A DNA stretch of 7,267 nucleotides from Candidatus Staskawiczbacteria bacterium (GTDB lineage Bacteria; Patescibacteriota; Minisyncoccia; Minisyncoccales; Staskawiczbacteraceae): assembly GCA_026395275.1 (NCBI GenBank), contig JAPLZA010000051.1, forward strand, positions 1 to 7,267, written 5' to 3'. Both the position numbers and the translations under genes were made by a program. The notes below the pieces were generated by a model, which saw only the letters and a program-made list of their open reading frames with translations, searched no databases and was not told where the DNA came from. Below are positions 6,448 through 7,267 of this stretch, piece by piece. Each line of letters opens with the position of its first letter. The stretch's first letter is position 1.

Positions 6448-6717
6448 CTATTTTCTTACTCCGATTTTTTTGATAATAACTAAATATCTTTTTTCAGATA
6501 TTTTTTTCAAATAGGCTAACAACTTTTTTCTTTGTATAACCATTTGAATTAAGCCTTTTTTTGAATGCACATCTTGAGGGTGCTTTTTCAAATGCAAAAC
6601 TAGCTTGTCTATCTGTTTAGATAACAAAGCAATCTGAACATCGGCAGAACCGGTGTTTTTTTCTTCATCGCTTACATCTTTTATTATTTTTGTTTTCTCT
6701 TTGGTTGTTAAAGCCAT
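6448..6717 (-). CDS. rpsO: 30S ribosomal protein S15
   Basis: S15 binds the central domain of 16S rRNA (helices 20-22) early in 30S assembly. I choose the ATG at 6717, giving MALTTKEKTKII and 89 residues, the normal S15 length. An upstream in-frame GTG at 6744 would add nine residues not seen in the family and would lie inside the leader hairpin. Family motifs are NTGSADVQIALLSKQI (30s), DVHSKKGL and QRKKLLAYLKK, ending in IKKIGVRK. It is the first gene of the operon, about 40 bases from the predicted transcription start. S15 represses its own translation through leader structures in several bacteria, and a hairpin (6730-6746) occupies that position here. The stop is TAG, four bases before the NYN start codon. 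Confidence 0.97.
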   Translation of the reverse strand: MALTTKEKTKIIKDVSDEEKNTGSADVQIALLSKQIDKLVLHLKKHPQDVHSKKGLIQMVIQRKKLLAYLKKISEKRYLVIIKKIGVRK

Positions 6718-6729
6718 TTTATGATATGA

Positions 6730-6746
6730 AGGTGCTTCCGGCACCT
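6730..6746 (-). promoter_or_regulatory. Hairpin in the rpsO leader
   Basis: In the roughly 40-base leader between the predicted start of transcription and the rpsO ATG, AGGTGC (6746-6741) pairs with GCACCT (6735-6730) around a CGGAA loop. It ends 12 bases before the ATG. The AGGTG that could act as a weak ribosome binding site is in the 5' arm, and GGAA is in the loop, so folding could limit ribosome access. An S15 autoregulatory site is a reasonable inference; no match to a known S15 motif is claimed. Confidence 0.45.
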
Positions 6747-6764
6747 ACTTTAATTAATAAATAT

Positions 6765-6793
6765 AGTATAAGCTATTTCTCTTGTTTTGTAAA
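6765..6793 (-). promoter_or_regulatory. Promoter of the rpsO-NYN-pnp operon
   Basis: On the minus strand TTTACA (6793-6788), a 17-base spacer and TATACT (6770-6765) form a near-consensus housekeeping promoter. Transcription should start near 6758. The -35 box begins two bases beyond the end of the tRNA-Lys gene (6795). No other promoter of this quality is seen before the terminator at 2196-2225. Confidence 0.8.
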
Positions 6794-6794
6794 G

Positions 6795-6865
6795 TGCCCC
6801 CAGAAGGAATCGGACCTTCATAGGCTGCTTAAGAGGCAGCTACTTTACCATTAAGTTATGGGGGC
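6795..6865 (-). tRNA. tRNA-Lys (anticodon CUU)
   Basis: A complete 71-base cloverleaf can be drawn. The acceptor stem is GCCCCCA/TGGGGGC with seven pairs and discriminator A. The D-arm is ACTT-AATGGTA-AAGT with G18G19. The anticodon stem GCTGC/GCAGC encloses the loop CTCTTAA, giving anticodon CUU (6833-6831), which reads the AAG lysine codon. A four-base variable region and a T-stem GAAGG/CCTTC follow. The T-loop is TCCGATT, so position 55 is C rather than the nearly universal U (pseudouridine). The 3' CCA is not encoded; CTT follows the discriminator. Confidence 0.93.
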
Positions 6866-6890
6866 GTAGTAAAAAACTGCTCTACTTCAT

Positions 6891-6930
6891 CCCCACACTA
6901 AAGTTTTTTCAAAAAAACTTTAGTGTGGGG
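6891..6930. repeat. 40-base near-perfect palindrome, possible terminator or processing site
   Basis: Two 19-base arms (6891-6909 and 6912-6930), starting CCCCACACTAAAG and ending CTTTAGTGTGGGG, are perfect inverted copies separated by two bases. The T and A runs lie at the centre of the palindrome rather than outside it, so neither strand shows the usual GC stem followed by a U-tract. It lies between the pilin-like gene (stop at 6978) and the tRNA-Lys, both on the minus strand. It could stop or protect the pilin-like transcript, serve as a double-strand RNase site, or be a small mobile palindrome. Confidence 0.7.
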
Positions 6931-6977
6931 ACAAGATTGAGCTATGAGGGCCCTAATTTAATTTTCTGTTAAAGTGT

Positions 6978-7267
6978 TTATGTTCCGAGAGTTGACCAGG
7001 TTCCAGTATATCCTAATATTGTCAAAATGGAATTAATTATTACCCATGAACAGAAAACCAAAGCTAATCCAATAATTGCGGCATAAAGAATTTTTTTACC
7101 AAGTCCAGCCAAATTTGGATTGCCAGCTGAAAGCAATAAAATAATTCCACCAATCGTAATTGCTATTATTGCCAAAGGCGTGGCTATTCCAAGAATAATA
7201 AATTGATAAATATTGTTAAGAAAAGTAAAAAAATCAGTGATTCCACATGGGCAAGTGGGACTACCGC
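6978..7267 (-). CDS. Two-helix TrbC/VirB2-like (pilin-like) membrane protein, C-terminal part
   Basis: The frame is open from the right edge to a TAA at 6978-6980, giving the last 95 residues of a protein whose start lies outside the window. A TTG at 7175 is an internal leucine codon, not the start. The visible part reads GSPTCPCGITDFFTFLNNIYQF, then a hydrophobic helix (IILGIATPLAIIAITIGGIILLLSA), a short polar loop GNPNLAGLGKK, a second helix (ILYAAIIGLALVFCSWVIINSIL) and a short tail. This helix-GNP loop-helix arrangement is typical of small TrbC/VirB2-like membrane proteins common in Patescibacteria. The upstream CPC may be extracytoplasmic. Its role in pili or secretion is inferred by resemblance only. 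Confidence 0.75.
   Translation of the reverse strand, partial: GSPTCPCGITDFFTFLNNIYQFIILGIATPLAIIAITIGGIILLLSAGNPNLAGLGKKILYAAIIGLALVFCSWVIINSILTILGYTGTWSTLGT

Noticed and set aside
6718..6744. Longer rpsO start at GTG 6744
   Set aside because: The nine added residues are absent from S15 proteins, and the ATG at 6717 gives the standard 89-residue length and MALTT start.
7173..7175. TTG as the start of the pilin-like gene
   Set aside because: The frame stays open upstream to the window edge and encodes the rest of the first membrane helix and a typical N-terminal region, so this is an internal codon.
1..7267. CRISPR array, insertion sequence, integrase or defence system
   Set aside because: No spaced direct repeats, transposase or integrase motifs were seen on either strand; the tRNA has no integrated element beside it within the window.

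Overview
The window is AT-rich and gene-dense. Lean proteins, weak or absent Shine-Dalgarno motifs, a two-helix 'TrbC/VirB2-like' membrane protein, a LysM-M23 envelope hydrolase with a divergent metal motif and a scattered-repeat insertion inside a housekeeping gene together suggest a Candidate Phyla Radiation (Patescibacteria, Parcubacteria-like) genome. This placement is my recollection of family style, not a phylogenetic result. The standard bacterial code fits: UGA acts as a stop at the end of rsmA.

Layout, left to right. (1) Positions 1-78 hold the first 26 codons of a minus-strand membrane or secreted protein that runs off the left edge. It has its own near-consensus promoter just behind rsmA. 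(2) rsmA (KsgA 16S rRNA dimethyltransferase), minus strand, 140-976, carries an in-frame repeat insertion. (3) A 78-base divergent intergenic region has a candidate extended -10 promoter on each strand, both almost touching the start codons. (4) A membrane-anchored LysM-LysM-M23 peptidoglycan hydrolase lies on the plus strand, 1055-2176. (5) A 30-base perfect palindrome serves as shared terminator for the converging units. (6) A minus-strand unit, 6717 to 2232, reads rpsO (S15), NYN/PIN-like nuclease, pnp (PNPase), a long coiled-coil protein of unknown function, and a DksA/TraR-type zinc-finger protein. It starts from a clear promoter (TTTACA-17-TATACT) and ends at the terminator. (7) A tRNA-Lys(CUU) lies just upstream of that promoter. 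(8) A 40-base near-perfect palindrome follows. (9) The right edge holds the C-terminal 95 residues of a two-helix pilin-like membrane protein.

The rpsO-pnp pairing is the classical enterobacterial arrangement. Here a predicted NYN ribonuclease sits between the two genes, so a ribosomal protein, a likely endonuclease and the 3'-5' exonuclease/polymerase PNPase share a transcript. The leader immediately before pnp can fold into an approximately 86-base interrupted hairpin. That recalls the RNase III/PNPase autoregulatory leader of Escherichia coli pnp. A small hairpin also sits in the rpsO leader, where S15 autoregulation operates in other bacteria. I see no clearly new multi-gene defence or mobile system; the most interesting points are this RNA-metabolism operon and its leaders, the unusual tRNA T-loop, the rsmA insertion and the inside-out palindrome.
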